Below, in pieces: positions 43,442 to 52,417 of a stretch of DNA of 64,000 bases. The notes under the pieces were generated by a model. That model was not told the DNA's origin, did no database searches, and saw only the letters and a list, made by a program, of their open reading frames with translations. Position 1 is the stretch's first letter; each line of letters begins with the position of its first letter. The position numbers and the translations under genes are program-made. This DNA is from Oscillospiraceae bacterium (GTDB lineage: Bacteria; Bacillota; Clostridia; Oscillospirales; WRJC01), in assembly GCA_009783265.1 (NCBI GenBank), contig WRHM01000001.1, positions 372,001 through 436,000 on the forward strand, read 5' to 3'.

Positions 43442-43485
43442 TAGGAATTTCCCTTCGCGTTTTTTCTCTTTTATTATGGCGTATA

Positions 43486-43692
43486 TTACTCATCATAATC
43501 ATAGTTCCTTGCCTTTTGCGGACACAAGGATATACACCGACCGCAGGCGGCACAATTTTCTTTGTCTATTTTTATTTTGGTATTGCCGTCCTCATCTTTA
43601 TATATTATATTTGCGCCTTCAACCGGGCATTGCTGCTCGCATCGCCCGCACCCGATACATAACTCAAGATTTTCTTTTAATTTGTAACTCAT
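43486..43692 (-). CDS. 2[4Fe-4S] ferredoxin
   Basis: A 68-residue clostridial-type ferredoxin with both cluster motifs complete: Cys12, 15, 18, 22 and Cys47, 50, 53, 57. It starts two bases after the kinase gene stop and lies 44 bases ahead of the diguanylate cyclase, so it belongs to this signalling operon. A ferredoxin between a hybrid kinase and a PAS-GGDEF is unusual and suggests electron transfer to a redox-sensing component, though it may be only a passenger. Confidence 0.95.
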   Translation of the reverse strand: MSYKLKENLELCIGCGRCEQQCPVEGANIIYKDEDGNTKIKIDKENCAACGRCISLCPQKARNYDYDE

Positions 43693-43694
43693 AA

Positions 43695-46076
43695 TTATTT
43701 ATCCTTTTCCAAATAATCCTCCGCGGCTTTTATAACCTCGTCGAAATTACTGTATAGTAAATTCTCTGAAATTTTGGTCAATAATTCGTTTGTCGGCTGA
43801 GACCATGATTTTTTTCTTAATTCCGCTATTACGTTATCCGCTGTATTCGAATCATATTCTTCGCACGCCGTTTTTATAACAAGTAATTTTTCACGCAAAA
43901 ACTCCGTATCCTCAGCCGCCGCATCGATGGCGGTCTCAGTTTTTCTTGGCGTAATCTCTTCCACGAAGGCTCGAAGTGAATTTAAAAAAGCCGGAGTCTC
44001 GGATATTAACATATCAAGGTTTTTTTCCCGTCCTGCCGCTTCCAATTTTAACGCCACAGCCGATAAATCCATTTTCCCGATGTTGGCGAGCGCGCTTTTC
44101 ATTCCATGTACGTTGATGATATAAGTCCGCAAATCGTCTTCATTGGTATAATCATTTTTTACGGCTATTGCTTCCAATGTCGCAATGGCTTTTGCGGCGT
44201 CCCGCGCAAATATCTCGGCGAATTGCGGATCGATATTTAGCCGTGACCCATTATCGGCAGTCTGTTCGTCGTCGCCTGTTTCCGCTCGTTGCCTTGCCGC
44301 TTCAATGACTTCAGGCGGCTGCCTGTCTCGGACTTGTTTATTCAGTACTGTATTTAACTGACGGACATCAATAGGCTTGGAAATAAAATCGTCAAAACCG
44401 TTTGCGAGAAATATTTCCGCCTGTCCCGCTACCGCGTTCGCAGTTAGAGCCACTATGGGGTTTGTATATCCCATTTCGCGTATTTTAGAAGTCGCTTCCA
44501 CGCCGTCCATTTTCGGCATCATGTGATCCATGAATATAACGTCATAAACATTGCCGTTCCTGATTTTCTCAATCGCAGCAAATCCGCTGACCGCCGAGTC
44601 GATTTTTAACCCGTATGGCGACATAAGTCCTTTTGCGACATATATATTCGTCTCCACGTCGTCCACTATCAGGACGCTGCCGTACGGCATGGGCTCACGT
44701 GTAATCACAATCCCTTTCATTTTCGCCATGCTGCTTGTGCGGAATTGATGTAGATTTTCAGCAATTTCCGCTCCCAACACCTGATTGTCAATCTTGCCCT
44801 GCGGCAGATGAACAGTAAACGTAGAGCCTTTACCCGGTTCACTCTCTATGAAAATCTCTCCGTTCATAAGACGTATCAGGTTGCGCGTAATACTCATGCC
44901 GAGCCCGGTTCCTTCGGTAGTTCGGTTAGCTTCCATGTTGAACCGGGAATATTCATCAAACAGCTTTTCAACCTGTTCTTTTGACATACCCTGCCCGGTA
45001 TCGCTCACGCTGGCGATAAACCTAGTTTTTTCATTGTTTTCGGCTGTATTATCTGACGAAACTGATAATTTGACCGTACCTTCCGCCGTATACTTGAAAG
45101 CGTTGGAAAGAATATTGTTCAATATCTGCTTGACGCGTAACTCATCACCCAATAAAAACGCCGGCATATTTTCATCAATAAAGAGTTCAAATTCGATAGG
45201 TTTGCTGCCGATCCTCATCATGTTGAGCTGCGCGGTGTCGCTGACAAGGCTTGCGGTTTCATATTTTCCAATAATAAGTTCCAGCTTGCCTGATTCAATT
45301 TTAGACAAATCGAGTATATCGTTGATAATGCCAAGAAGCATATCGCCGGAGCTGTATATCTTGCCGAGCGCCTCTTTTACATCCTGTCCGAGCAAATCGT
45401 TTTGAAGCTGGATTTCGGTGATGCCGAGGATAGCGTTCATCGGCGTGCGTATTTCGTGGCTCATAGTGCTCAGGAAAGCCGATTTCGCTTTGTTAGCCGC
45501 TTCTGCCTGTACATTTGCGTTGTGCATTTCGGTATTATCGTGAACAAGCACGACGACTCCGAAAAGCTCTCCCGTTTTATCCAGGGCCGGTGTGATTTTT
45601 ACTGAATAAAACAACTTCTTTTCTCTTCCCGTTTCGGCATGAAGTTCATATATATTCGTGTCAACCAACGGATTTTTATAGTCAACCAACAGTTTATTAA
45701 GTAATACTTCTGCTTCCCGGGTAAAGTCATCTCCGAATTTTTCATTAGAAACAGGCAAAAACGGTACGCCTGTTATGTCCCGGTCATAATCTTTTCTTGC
45801 GTTTGACGTGCAGAGCAAGATATTAAATTCAGTATCCAACAAGAATATTTCATCGGGGCTGTTATCACGCAGCATCTGGTTATACCGCATTTGGGTTTCT
45901 TTTTCTTTTTCGTTAAAGTCCCGCAATGCCGCTGCCTGTTTATACAAATGTGTGATATTTGCGTTTTCTTTTTCAAGCCTTGTATATTTGCGTTTCAAAG
46001 CGTTTAATTCACTTTGTACGCTTTGCAGGGAAGGCTCTTCCCTGTTATACTGCATATCGTTTGGTTGGTTTTCCAT
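43695..46076 (-). CDS. Hybrid sensor histidine kinase (PAS-HisKA-HATPase-REC-HPt)
   Basis: The start is at 46076, where GAGGAGG lies five bases upstream; the open frame continues 44 codons beyond into the intergenic region and FIST end. The 793-residue product has an N-terminal coiled coil (~20-60), a PAS-like domain (~65-185), HisKA with His207 (MSHEIRTPMN), HATPase (NAFKY, DTGQGMS, GTGLGMSI), receiver domain with Asp517 (IFMDHMMPKMDG) and an HPt helix bundle with His657 (VHGMKSALANIG). There is no transmembrane segment, so it is a cytosolic phosphorelay kinase. It is encoded 46 bases downstream of the FIST sensor and probably receives its signal. Confidence 0.95.
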   Translation of the reverse strand: MENQPNDMQYNREEPSLQSVQSELNALKRKYTRLEKENANITHLYKQAAALRDFNEKEKETQMRYNQMLRDNSPDEIFLLDTEFNILLCTSNARKDYDRDITGVPFLPVSNEKFGDDFTREAEVLLNKLLVDYKNPLVDTNIYELHAETGREKKLFYSVKITPALDKTGELFGVVVLVHDNTEMHNANVQAEAANKAKSAFLSTMSHEIRTPMNAILGITEIQLQNDLLGQDVKEALGKIYSSGDMLLGIINDILDLSKIESGKLELIIGKYETASLVSDTAQLNMMRIGSKPIEFELFIDENMPAFLLGDELRVKQILNNILSNAFKYTAEGTVKLSVSSDNTAENNEKTRFIASVSDTGQGMSKEQVEKLFDEYSRFNMEANRTTEGTGLGMSITRNLIRLMNGEIFIESEPGKGSTFTVHLPQGKIDNQVLGAEIAENLHQFRTSSMAKMKGIVITREPMPYGSVLIVDDVETNIYVAKGLMSPYGLKIDSAVSGFAAIEKIRNGNVYDVIFMDHMMPKMDGVEATSKIREMGYTNPIVALTANAVAGQAEIFLANGFDDFISKPIDVRQLNTVLNKQVRDRQPPEVIEAARQRAETGDDEQTADNGSRLNIDPQFAEIFARDAAKAIATLEAIAVKNDYTNEDDLRTYIINVHGMKSALANIGKMDLSAVALKLEAAGREKNLDMLISETPAFLNSLRAFVEEITPRKTETAIDAAAEDTEFLREKLLVIKTACEEYDSNTADNVIAELRKKSWSQPTNELLTKISENLLYSNFDEVIKAAEDYLEKDK

Positions 46077-46122
46077 TAGAAACCTCCTCGCTGCATCGTA
46101 ATCGTAACTTGATTTTAGCTGA

Positions 46123-47322
46123 TTAAAACGCGCATATTGTAAACGTTGCGTTGTGGAACCGGTTGACAGCTTTACCGTCGCGTACGCTGGTCGGCGCGAT
46201 TTCGCCAAATCCGTGCAGACCTGATAAAATCAAGCTCTGCGGTATCAAATCTTTTATATGGTTACCCTCAGCGTCTTTCATGTCCGCTAAAAACATATTT
46301 CGCAGGCTGCATGTGATGATCAGGACTGTCGTATATTTATAACCGCTTTTTGCCTCCGCCGCATTAGCTTTAGCCAAAAAATCTTTGAGACCGGCTTCGG
46401 CAGTATTAGACACATCGCTCCCGACGCAATAGAGCAGACCGATATATGAGTTCTCAGGAACGTTCGCAAAACAGGTGATTTCGCCGGTTTCTTTGTCGTA
46501 AGCACTCAATGCGCGGGAAACGGGAATGCCGTCGTTATCTTCGTCGCCCGGCATTTCAACGAAAAACTGATAATTGAACAAAACAGTCGTTTGATCGTCA
46601 ATAAAAGGGAACTCTTTAATGTATTCATAGGCCGGTTTACCGTCGATTTCGCAGATTATGTTGTCATGCGCTTTTGTGACGAGTTTTTTTTCAAGAGACT
46701 TTTTACCCGCGAGGTTCGCGGTTTGGAATATTGGGTGTATATCACCGGACAGAAGCAGGATAGCCATTCTTTCGCCGCCGACTTCGCCGTCAAGATAAAT
46801 CTGCTGCTTGCTAAACTCAAAATCGTCGCCGGCTATATAGCCGAACACAGGCAAACCGCCGCAAAGCTCTGAAACCGTTGCCACGAGAATATCAGCAGCC
46901 ATAAGAGGCGCGACGCAGATAACCATTTTGGGTTCAGCGGCGGTATCCTGATTTTTCAGTTCACCGTATGCTTTTTGGTAAGTGTTTGTTATTTCCTTTA
47001 CCGGGTCGTTTGCCATTGAGCCGCTGATAGCGGCGGAAAACAGGCAGTCATCGTCTGAAAAAACATGGAGTATAACTGCGAGTTCATGATATCCCTCGTT
47101 TGTCAACATGGCGCCCGCCGCTGTTGTCCCCCCTATAACATGGCAGTCAAGTTCACGGCTGACAGCAGCAGCCAATTCTCCGATTTCCATATCCGGCTGC
47201 CCGTGAAGTATAGCAACGGTGTTTTTCCCGAAAGTGAGTTTGTCCCTGATTTGGGTAGTCAATTCTTTTGCCGCGATTGCGGTATTGTCCAGCTCGTAGC
47301 TGATAGCAGTTGCTGATTTCAT
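46123..47322 (-). CDS. FIST domain sensor protein
   Basis: A 399-residue protein with FIST_N and FIST_C. The N-terminal half starts with AAKELTTQIRDKLTFGKNTV and carries VIGGTTAAGAMLTNEGYHELAV; the C-terminal half ends GLHGFGEIAPTSVRDGKAVNRFHNAT, the typical FIST_C signature. FIST domains bind small ligands, possibly amino acids, and occur beside chemotaxis, histidine kinase and GGDEF proteins. Cytosolic. As first gene of an operon with a phosphorelay kinase, ferredoxin and a diguanylate cyclase, it is the likely input module. RBS AAGAGG. Confidence 0.92.
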   Translation of the reverse strand: MKSATAISYELDNTAIAAKELTTQIRDKLTFGKNTVAILHGQPDMEIGELAAAVSRELDCHVIGGTTAAGAMLTNEGYHELAVILHVFSDDDCLFSAAISGSMANDPVKEITNTYQKAYGELKNQDTAAEPKMVICVAPLMAADILVATVSELCGGLPVFGYIAGDDFEFSKQQIYLDGEVGGERMAILLLSGDIHPIFQTANLAGKKSLEKKLVTKAHDNIICEIDGKPAYEYIKEFPFIDDQTTVLFNYQFFVEMPGDEDNDGIPVSRALSAYDKETGEITCFANVPENSYIGLLYCVGSDVSNTAEAGLKDFLAKANAAEAKSGYKYTTVLIITCSLRNMFLADMKDAEGNHIKDLIPQSLILSGLHGFGEIAPTSVRDGKAVNRFHNATFTICAF

Positions 47323-47371
47323 AATTTATACCTCTTTATTATTTATATTTTATTTACACCGCCCGGCACAT

Positions 47372-47401
47372 ATTTTACAATATCCAAATATTGACAGTCA
47401 A
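47372..47401 (-). promoter_or_regulatory. Promoter of the FIST operon
   Basis: Minus strand: TTGACT (47401-47396) and TAAAAT (47377-47372), 18-base spacer; leader about 45 bases. Confidence 0.6.
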
Positions 47402-47477
47402 GCACATAACATATTTATGTTTTTATTAATCAAGAATTAATTGCCGTTGTACAGTATTTCTTTTATTGTACATTTTT

Positions 47478-48020
47478 TCAAAAGTATCTTTTAAGCAAAC
47501 CTTGGAACGCCATACCGTGACGCGCTTCGTCTTTACACATTTCATGCACGGTATCGTGTATAGCGTCAAGATTAAGCTGCTTGGCTTTTGTCGCGATGTC
47601 TTTTTTGCCCTGCGTCGCTCCATGCTCCGCCATTACCCGCATTTCAAGATTCTTCTTCGTCGATACGTCGACAACTTCGCCCAGCAACTCCGCGAATTTG
47701 GCGGCATGGTCGGCTTCCTCAAACGCAATTCGTTTGTATGCTTCCGCAACTTCGGGGTAACCTTCCCTGTCTGCCTGACGGCTCATGGCGAGGTACATTC
47801 CTACTTCCGTGCATTCGCCCATGAAGTTTTGACGTAATCCTTCGAGTATTTCAGGGTCAACGTCTTTTGCTGCTCCGATTCTGTGTTCATCGGCAAAAGC
47901 TAACCCCTCTGTGGACTTCTCGTTGAATTTAGATGCGGGAGCTTTGCATTGGGGGCAATTTTCGGGAGCCTCCGCTCCCTCGTGGATATAACCGCAAATT
48001 GAACAAACAAACTTTTTCAT
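47478..48020 (-). CDS. Reverse rubrerythrin
   Basis: A 180-residue protein with an N-terminal rubredoxin-type zinc-ribbon ([10 protein letters not shown]...CPQCKAP; four Cys) and a C-terminal ferritin-like diiron four-helix bundle ([37 protein letters not shown]). The order rubredoxin-then-diiron marks reverse rubrerythrin, an H2O2 and O2 reductase typical of clostridia. It protects strict anaerobes. A consensus promoter at 48169-48197 drives it, with a 140-base leader. The gene is independent of the redox-signalling operon beside it. Confidence 0.93.
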   Translation of the reverse strand: MKKFVCSICGYIHEGAEAPENCPQCKAPASKFNEKSTEGLAFADEHRIGAAKDVDPEILEGLRQNFMGECTEVGMYLAMSRQADREGYPEVAEAYKRIAFEEADHAAKFAELLGEVVDVSTKKNLEMRVMAEHGATQGKKDIATKAKQLNLDAIHDTVHEMCKDEARHGMAFQGLLKRYF

Positions 48021-48168
48021 AAATAATTCTCCTATCTTAATTTATTTTTATATAATTTATTAACTAACAATTCTACCGCGTCTTTCGGGAAATCCCGAGC
48101 AGCGTTTTCGAGGATTGTGTCAAAATTATTTACAAAAACCCCACAAATCCGCCCCGATACTACGTCTG

Positions 48169-48197
48169 ATTATATCACCATTTAATAAATTTGTCAA
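48169..48197 (-). promoter_or_regulatory. Promoter of the rubrerythrin gene
   Basis: Minus strand TTGACA (48197-48192) and TATAAT (48174-48169), spacer 17. GCCCCGAT (48151-48158) and ATCGGGGC (48204-48211) form an 8-bp inverted repeat around the promoter, a possible operator. Confidence 0.7.
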
Positions 48198-48257
48198 TAG
48201 CAACATCGGGGCAGAGTGGATCTGTTGACAAAGAGGCGAAATATTTACAAAAAAGAC

Positions 48258-48305
48258 TTGACAAAGGAAAAGAAGTGCGCTATAATTATATTAGCACGTG
48301 TGCAA
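48258..48305 (+). promoter_or_regulatory. Promoter with dyad for the gene at 48329
   Basis: TTGACA (48258-48263), TATAAT (48281-48286), spacer 17, then the dyad TTAGCAC-GT-GTGCAAA (48291-48305 region) at the transcription start, only about 25 bases ahead of the ATG. Confidence 0.7.
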
Positions 48306-48328
48306 ATATAATTATAGGAGGTAACAAA

Positions 48329-48835
48329 ATGAACGCAATTCAAGAAATTCAAAACATCCGAAGCGAGATTATGTTGAAGGTGGACACAGCATTTGCAGAA
48401 CTTATTAGAAAGTTGGAAAGCGACTCTGATATTTCAGAACGGCGTTGGATAGGCAATTATGAAACGGTTTATCCGATAACTGCCAATGCCGCAATATTTA
48501 AAGGGAAAAAACCGACGGCGGTGATATTTGGTGATGAGCGTATTGACGTAGGCAAATGGAAAACTGTAGTAGGGGAAATAATGCGGCGTTGTAATGCGGA
48601 TTCGGAAAAGCACGTGTCCTTGATGAATCTACGGGGGAAAATTTCCGGTCGGGAGCGTGTAATTTTAGCAAAAGAAGAAGACAAAATGCGAAGTCCTATG
48701 AAAATCAGCGAAAATTTATACATCGAAACTCATTATGATACGGAAACGCTTTTACGGACTATAATGACACGCATATTGGATATGGTTGATTACGATTACA
48801 GCTGCATTAAGGTAGCTGTAAGAAATGCCGAATGA
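48329..48835 (+). CDS. Conserved hypothetical protein, operator-controlled
   Basis: A 168-residue protein starting at the ATG behind AGGAGG; the in-frame start further upstream would lie before the promoter. Not recognised as a named family. Visible features are an amphipathic N-terminal helix (IQNIRSEIMLKVDTAFAEL), a beta segment with WIGNYETVYPIT and AAIFKGKKPTAVIFGDERIDV, and a C-terminal helical part. No signal peptide or membrane span. It is convergent with the HTH-HipA gene. A dyad over its promoter implies tight control. Confidence 0.6.
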   Translation: MNAIQEIQNIRSEIMLKVDTAFAELIRKLESDSDISERRWIGNYETVYPITANAAIFKGKKPTAVIFGDERIDVGKWKTVVGEIMRRCNADSEKHVSLMNLRGKISGRERVILAKEEDKMRSPMKISENLYIETHYDTETLLRTIMTRILDMVDYDYSCIKVAVRNAE

Positions 48836-48936
48836 ATAAAGAATTTCGTTTATATCATTTGGATCGTCTCCAAACATGTATATGTGCCTCGCCACAGTTT
48901 TTGTTTTGCCATATCATAGATTGCCCTTCCGTTTTA

Positions 48937-50199
48937 TTATAAATTCGACAACATATCTATTGCTTTCATAATCCATGCAAACGCGCCGTCATATCTATAC
49001 CCTGTAAATCCCGCTTCGCGCAGAATAGCGGAAACATCGGTTTCGCTCAGATTCAAATTCACCAAACCGCTCAAACTGCCGAGGTCATTTGCGATTTCAC
49101 GCGCATAATCCCAGTAAGTGCCGGAATAGCCAAAAACGGTGGCATACGTTACCGGATCGGCGACGGCTTGTTTTACCATTTCTTCGGTATCTTCATAAAA
49201 CAAACTTCGTCCGTTATCGTATAACGGATAGAAACATTCGGTACCACCACTCATTTTGATTGCGATATTGGATAAATGTCGGTCGTCCTGACGCGTGATG
49301 AAATCCAGCAGAATCATACGGGCAATATCGTCCCTATACTGCGGACGGACGGCGATTAAATTTTGATATTCGTTATCAGAACGCGCCCCGTCAAACAGCC
49401 TGCGGAAATGCACGATATATTCTTTTGAAAAATCATAAAGGAATGCCGAAAAAACTGTATCTTTGTCTGTACGGTATGCAGGGCAGCATGGAACGCCCAG
49501 TTTTTGCGCCAGCAAATATACGGCTGCCTCTGATTCAACGTCCGTGGTCAACGGGCTGATGCGCTGCTTGTAAATACCATATTGCCCGTTATAAACTCCG
49601 TATCGCTTGATGTTATAACCTTCCGGAGTATCGATGCTGTCGCCGACTAAATCAATGCGTTGGTGAAACACCGAATCAAATACGTTGGTAATCACGGAGT
49701 CAAGGCTTTCGTTCTCGGTGTTTGCAATCCAAAGCAAATCCTTTGGGTGTATGCCGCGGGTAATTTCAGCTATACGCAGAACGTCGTAATGAGACAAACC
49801 GCAGCGAAATAATATCCGCTCAATGTCGCGGCGGTCACGGCTGACTACGCGCTCGGATAAGAACTCGGTGAATTGCTCTGGCGTCCAGCAATTATATCCG
49901 CGGGTGTACACAGCGACAATTTCGTTAAATTCCGGGAAATTGAAACGAACGGAATTAGCGGCGTCAACCGTGCCAATGACTTGGTTTTCCCATTTCAAAA
50001 ATCGGACGGCGGGATTTAACGCCGATTTCTTCTTTTCACGACCATCGGCGGGTTTTACAGCATCCGCCGGGATTTTATATGATTTGCCGTCTTTATATGC
50101 GCCGGGAATTTTTCCTTCCTCGCATAACACACGCACGCGGCGGTCGGAAATCCCCCACGTTTCAGCCGCTTGCAGAGCGGTAATATATTTATCATTCAA
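48937..50199 (-). CDS. Single-chain HTH-HipA-like kinase
   Basis: A 420-residue fusion. Residues ~5-50 form a winged/MerR-type helix-turn-helix (ALQAAETWGISDRRVRVLCEEGKIPG). A middle region (~60-180) has no known match. Residues ~190-420 have the HipA-like kinase end: a Lys211 candidate for ATP binding, DFITRQDDRHLSN with Asp306 and Asn311 as catalytic base and metal ligand, and YPLYDNGRSLF with Asp328. HipA phosphorylates an aminoacyl-tRNA synthetase; HipB normally supplies the DNA-binding half as a separate gene. Here both seem to be one protein. A perfect dyad straddles its promoter, so it probably represses itself. Confidence 0.82.
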   Translation of the reverse strand: MNDKYITALQAAETWGISDRRVRVLCEEGKIPGAYKDGKSYKIPADAVKPADGREKKKSALNPAVRFLKWENQVIGTVDAANSVRFNFPEFNEIVAVYTRGYNCWTPEQFTEFLSERVVSRDRRDIERILFRCGLSHYDVLRIAEITRGIHPKDLLWIANTENESLDSVITNVFDSVFHQRIDLVGDSIDTPEGYNIKRYGVYNGQYGIYKQRISPLTTDVESEAAVYLLAQKLGVPCCPAYRTDKDTVFSAFLYDFSKEYIVHFRRLFDGARSDNEYQNLIAVRPQYRDDIARMILLDFITRQDDRHLSNIAIKMSGGTECFYPLYDNGRSLFYEDTEEMVKQAVADPVTYATVFGYSGTYWDYAREIANDLGSLSGLVNLNLSETDVSAILREAGFTGYRYDGAFAWIMKAIDMLSNL

Positions 50200-50225
50200 G
50201 ACGAAACACTTCCCTTCATATCTTT

Positions 50226-50270
50226 ATTATACCACGATTCGGAATAAAAGTCAATATATTATTCCGAATC
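50226..50270 (-). promoter_or_regulatory. Promoter and operator of HTH-HipA gene
   Basis: Minus strand TTGACT (50254-50249) and TATAAT (50231-50226), spacer 17. The perfect 12-bp dyad GATTCGGAATAA (50236-50247) / TTATTCCGAATC (50259-50270) has one arm in the spacer and one upstream of the -35, with 11 bases between arms. Confidence 0.85.
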
Positions 50271-50333
50271 AATCGAAAAAAGAAAATTATAGCAATTTAC
50301 AAATTGTAGTTGGTATGTTGGTATTGTTGTCGG

Positions 50334-50510
50334 CTATGGAAAACGCGGGCGCGGACGAAACCGACAGCGAAGTATCCCTCTTGCTCCGCCTGTTATTACG
50401 GCAGTTTTATCTGTAAATTCACTATCGTATCCTTCATCGGAACACATTTTTAACAATTTTTCTTTGGTTATATCGTCAAATTGCAGTTTGCTGATAAAGT
50501 TGAAATATAT
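50334..50510 (-). pseudogene. Short unanchored coding fragment, unknown
   Basis: Open between stop codons; translates to NFISKLQFDDITKEKLLKMC followed by SDEGYDSEFTDKTAV and then a non-protein-like Arg-rich tail. The front resembles a small helical protein such as a Nif11-type leader, but no start codon or RBS is placed well. The 396-base gap here also holds a weak plus-strand 33-codon frame at 50315-50416 without RBS. Reported as a possible relic only. Confidence 0.3.
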
Positions 50511-50595
50511 TTATAAACGCTATGTTGAAAAATCATCATTTGTATGATATAATTATAAAAAAATAATGTTTATATAAAAACCAAGGAGAAAAAAA

Positions 50596-52041
50596 GTGTC
50601 ACGAAAAATCCGTATATTAACAGCAATTCTTGTCTGTGTTATTTTTGTAGGAATACTACCAATGCTTACAGCCTCCGCCGAACAGGATATGTGGAGCAAT
50701 GCAAACTCCTATATGGCCGATTCCTTACGCGAAGCTCAAACGAACGGTTTAATACCTGAAATCCTAAATGACGCTGACTTTACACAACCAATGACCCGCG
50801 TTGAATTTGCTCACCTGATTGTTCGTATGCTCGAAACATACACAGGCGTAACGGCACAACCACAAACGCTCGTCTATCCGTTCAAAGATACAGAAGACCC
50901 GATTGTTTTTAAAGCGTTCGGTTTCGGTATCATGGACAGGACAGACGATAAAGAGGCTTTATTTTCGCCTGATGAAATAATTGACCGCGAAACAATGGCA
51001 TATATGGTTTTACGCGCTGTCCGTCTTGTCGCTCCTCTTGCCGATTACAGTATCTCTGAAAGCATTGAAATCCCCGACATTGATAGTATATCAGACTGGG
51101 CTGAACAATCGGTAAAGTATTTATATTCGCATGGGATTATATTAGGCGGCAATAATCATGTCTTTATGCCTCGTCCCGTCACCGACGAGCAAAAAGCGGC
51201 AAACTACGGAATGGCGACACGCGAGCAATGCGTTGTAGTAGTAAATCGTATATATAAAATGCTTCCGGAAATACAAAGTTCACGTTTTGCAGTAGAGGAC
51301 ATGGCTGATGAAATAATGAATTATGCAATAGAAGAACCGCAGGGCGGCGAGGAAATCAGCCGCGACGACCTTTGGGACATATTAAATCCGTACTCGTTAA
51401 AAGTCAGATGGGCAGATAATACTCACGCGCTTTCGTTCAACGGGGATTTTACTAAAACAGAAGACGGAGATTGGGAAAAGGGTTACGATTCGTATTTTTT
51501 ATATAACGCCTTCAGCGCAGACGGATTAGACCAGTATAAGTTCGACGAGCAGCAAATCCTGTGGGGTTCATTGGCGGGAAACGAATATTTTGCGTTGACC
51601 GTTTTTGAGGCAGATACGAAAATGATTCACGCTTATGAATGGAACAGCGAGTCAGATGAAGGCGCATTAGTCAATATACCTGCACAGCGAGCCGGCCTAT
51701 GGGACAATTCGACTCTTAGAAATTATATGCCAAGCAGAATAGACTGGACATATAAAATATTTGACGACGCGATAATCAACGGCGAACGCTGTAAGGTATT
51801 CAGCGTAACTACAAGTGAAAACATGATTCAAGGGGAAGGACCTAATTTGCCAGAGCATTGGGCTGACAAAACCGAATATTTCTATATATCCACAGTGTCG
51901 GGATTAAACGTCCTGACGACGAATTACATGACGCTTCATGAGACAACATACTTAACCGTGAATATCGTTTTTGCCATATCTCCGTCATTTACAAATGCAA
52001 GTTTAATCAAACCTCCGGCAGATATTATTTTTAATCAATAA
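50596..52041 (+). CDS. Secreted S-layer-homology protein
   Basis: A 481-residue exported protein, GTG start with AAGGAG upstream. The signal peptide ends near TASAEQD (residue ~30). Three SLH repeats follow at the N-terminus (DSLREAQTNGLIP...MTRVEFAHLIVRML; FKAFGFGIMDRTDD; WAEQSVKYLYSHGIILGGNN), leaving a ~230-residue C-terminal domain of unknown function (NALSFNGDFTKTEDG region, beta-rich). It likely anchors a wall or surface-active domain to the secondary polymer. Monocistronic with its own terminator. Confidence 0.88.
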   Translation: MSRKIRILTAILVCVIFVGILPMLTASAEQDMWSNANSYMADSLREAQTNGLIPEILNDADFTQPMTRVEFAHLIVRMLETYTGVTAQPQTLVYPFKDTEDPIVFKAFGFGIMDRTDDKEALFSPDEIIDRETMAYMVLRAVRLVAPLADYSISESIEIPDIDSISDWAEQSVKYLYSHGIILGGNNHVFMPRPVTDEQKAANYGMATREQCVVVVNRIYKMLPEIQSSRFAVEDMADEIMNYAIEEPQGGEEISRDDLWDILNPYSLKVRWADNTHALSFNGDFTKTEDGDWEKGYDSYFLYNAFSADGLDQYKFDEQQILWGSLAGNEYFALTVFEADTKMIHAYEWNSESDEGALVNIPAQRAGLWDNSTLRNYMPSRIDWTYKIFDDAIINGERCKVFSVTTSENMIQGEGPNLPEHWADKTEYFYISTVSGLNVLTTNYMTLHETTYLTVNIVFAISPSFTNASLIKPPADIIFNQ

Positions 52042-52070
52042 AACCAAAAGACAAAATTTATAATATGCCC

Positions 52071-52107
52071 AAAAGACAAAGTAACTATAAACTTTGTCTT
52101 TTTTTCT
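52071..52107 (+). terminator. Terminator of the SLH gene
   Basis: Stem AAAAGACAAAGT (52071-52082) / ACTTTGTCTTTT (52091-52102) followed by more T. Confidence 0.85.
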
Positions 52108-52137
52108 TTTTCTATAATACCCCTCTTGCCTGACCAT

Positions 52138-52305
52138 TTACCTCATTGCTTCGCGTTTCACTTGTTCTATATAATCCTTGATATTTATTTCGCCTTTGAG
52201 AATTTTTCGTCCTGTTTCTTCAATCTCTTTGTCAATAATAAAGCTCTCGATTTCCATACTTGTTTTAGCGTTTTTAAGTATATGCTCTAATTTATTTTCG
52301 CTCAT
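52138..52305 (-). CDS. Small VbhA-like antitoxin (Fic inhibitor)
   Basis: A 55-residue protein on the minus strand; ATG at 52305 behind GGGGGAT. It reads like VbhA-family antitoxins, which block Fic AMP-transferases with a short helix: the (S/T)xxxE(G) inhibitory motif appears as SMEIES at residues 16-21, followed by IDKEIEETGRKILKGEI, a typical VbhA tail. It should bind a Fic protein in the cytosol, but no Fic gene is near. It follows the type III restriction gene by 112 bases and may be in its operon. The family call rests on a short sequence. Confidence 0.55.
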   Translation of the reverse strand: MSENKLEHILKNAKTSMEIESFIIDKEIEETGRKILKGEINIKDYIEQVKREAMR

Positions 52306-52417
52306 AGTATATCCCCCATTCGTTATAAGCCAACTGTCAATGATGGTTTTGTTTTATCGCTATTTTTGCAACGGTGTGTTTTATAATTTATATTTATAAA
52401 TCCCAGATTAACTTTTA

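Noticed and set aside
43695-46208. Longer form of the hybrid kinase starting at 46208
   Set aside because: The extension reads through the 3' end of the FIST gene and the spacer; GAGGAGG at 46076 fits the start better.
50315-50416. 33-codon plus-strand frame ending LLLRQFYL
   Set aside because: No ribosome binding site and no clear family, although the sequence could be a decayed relic.
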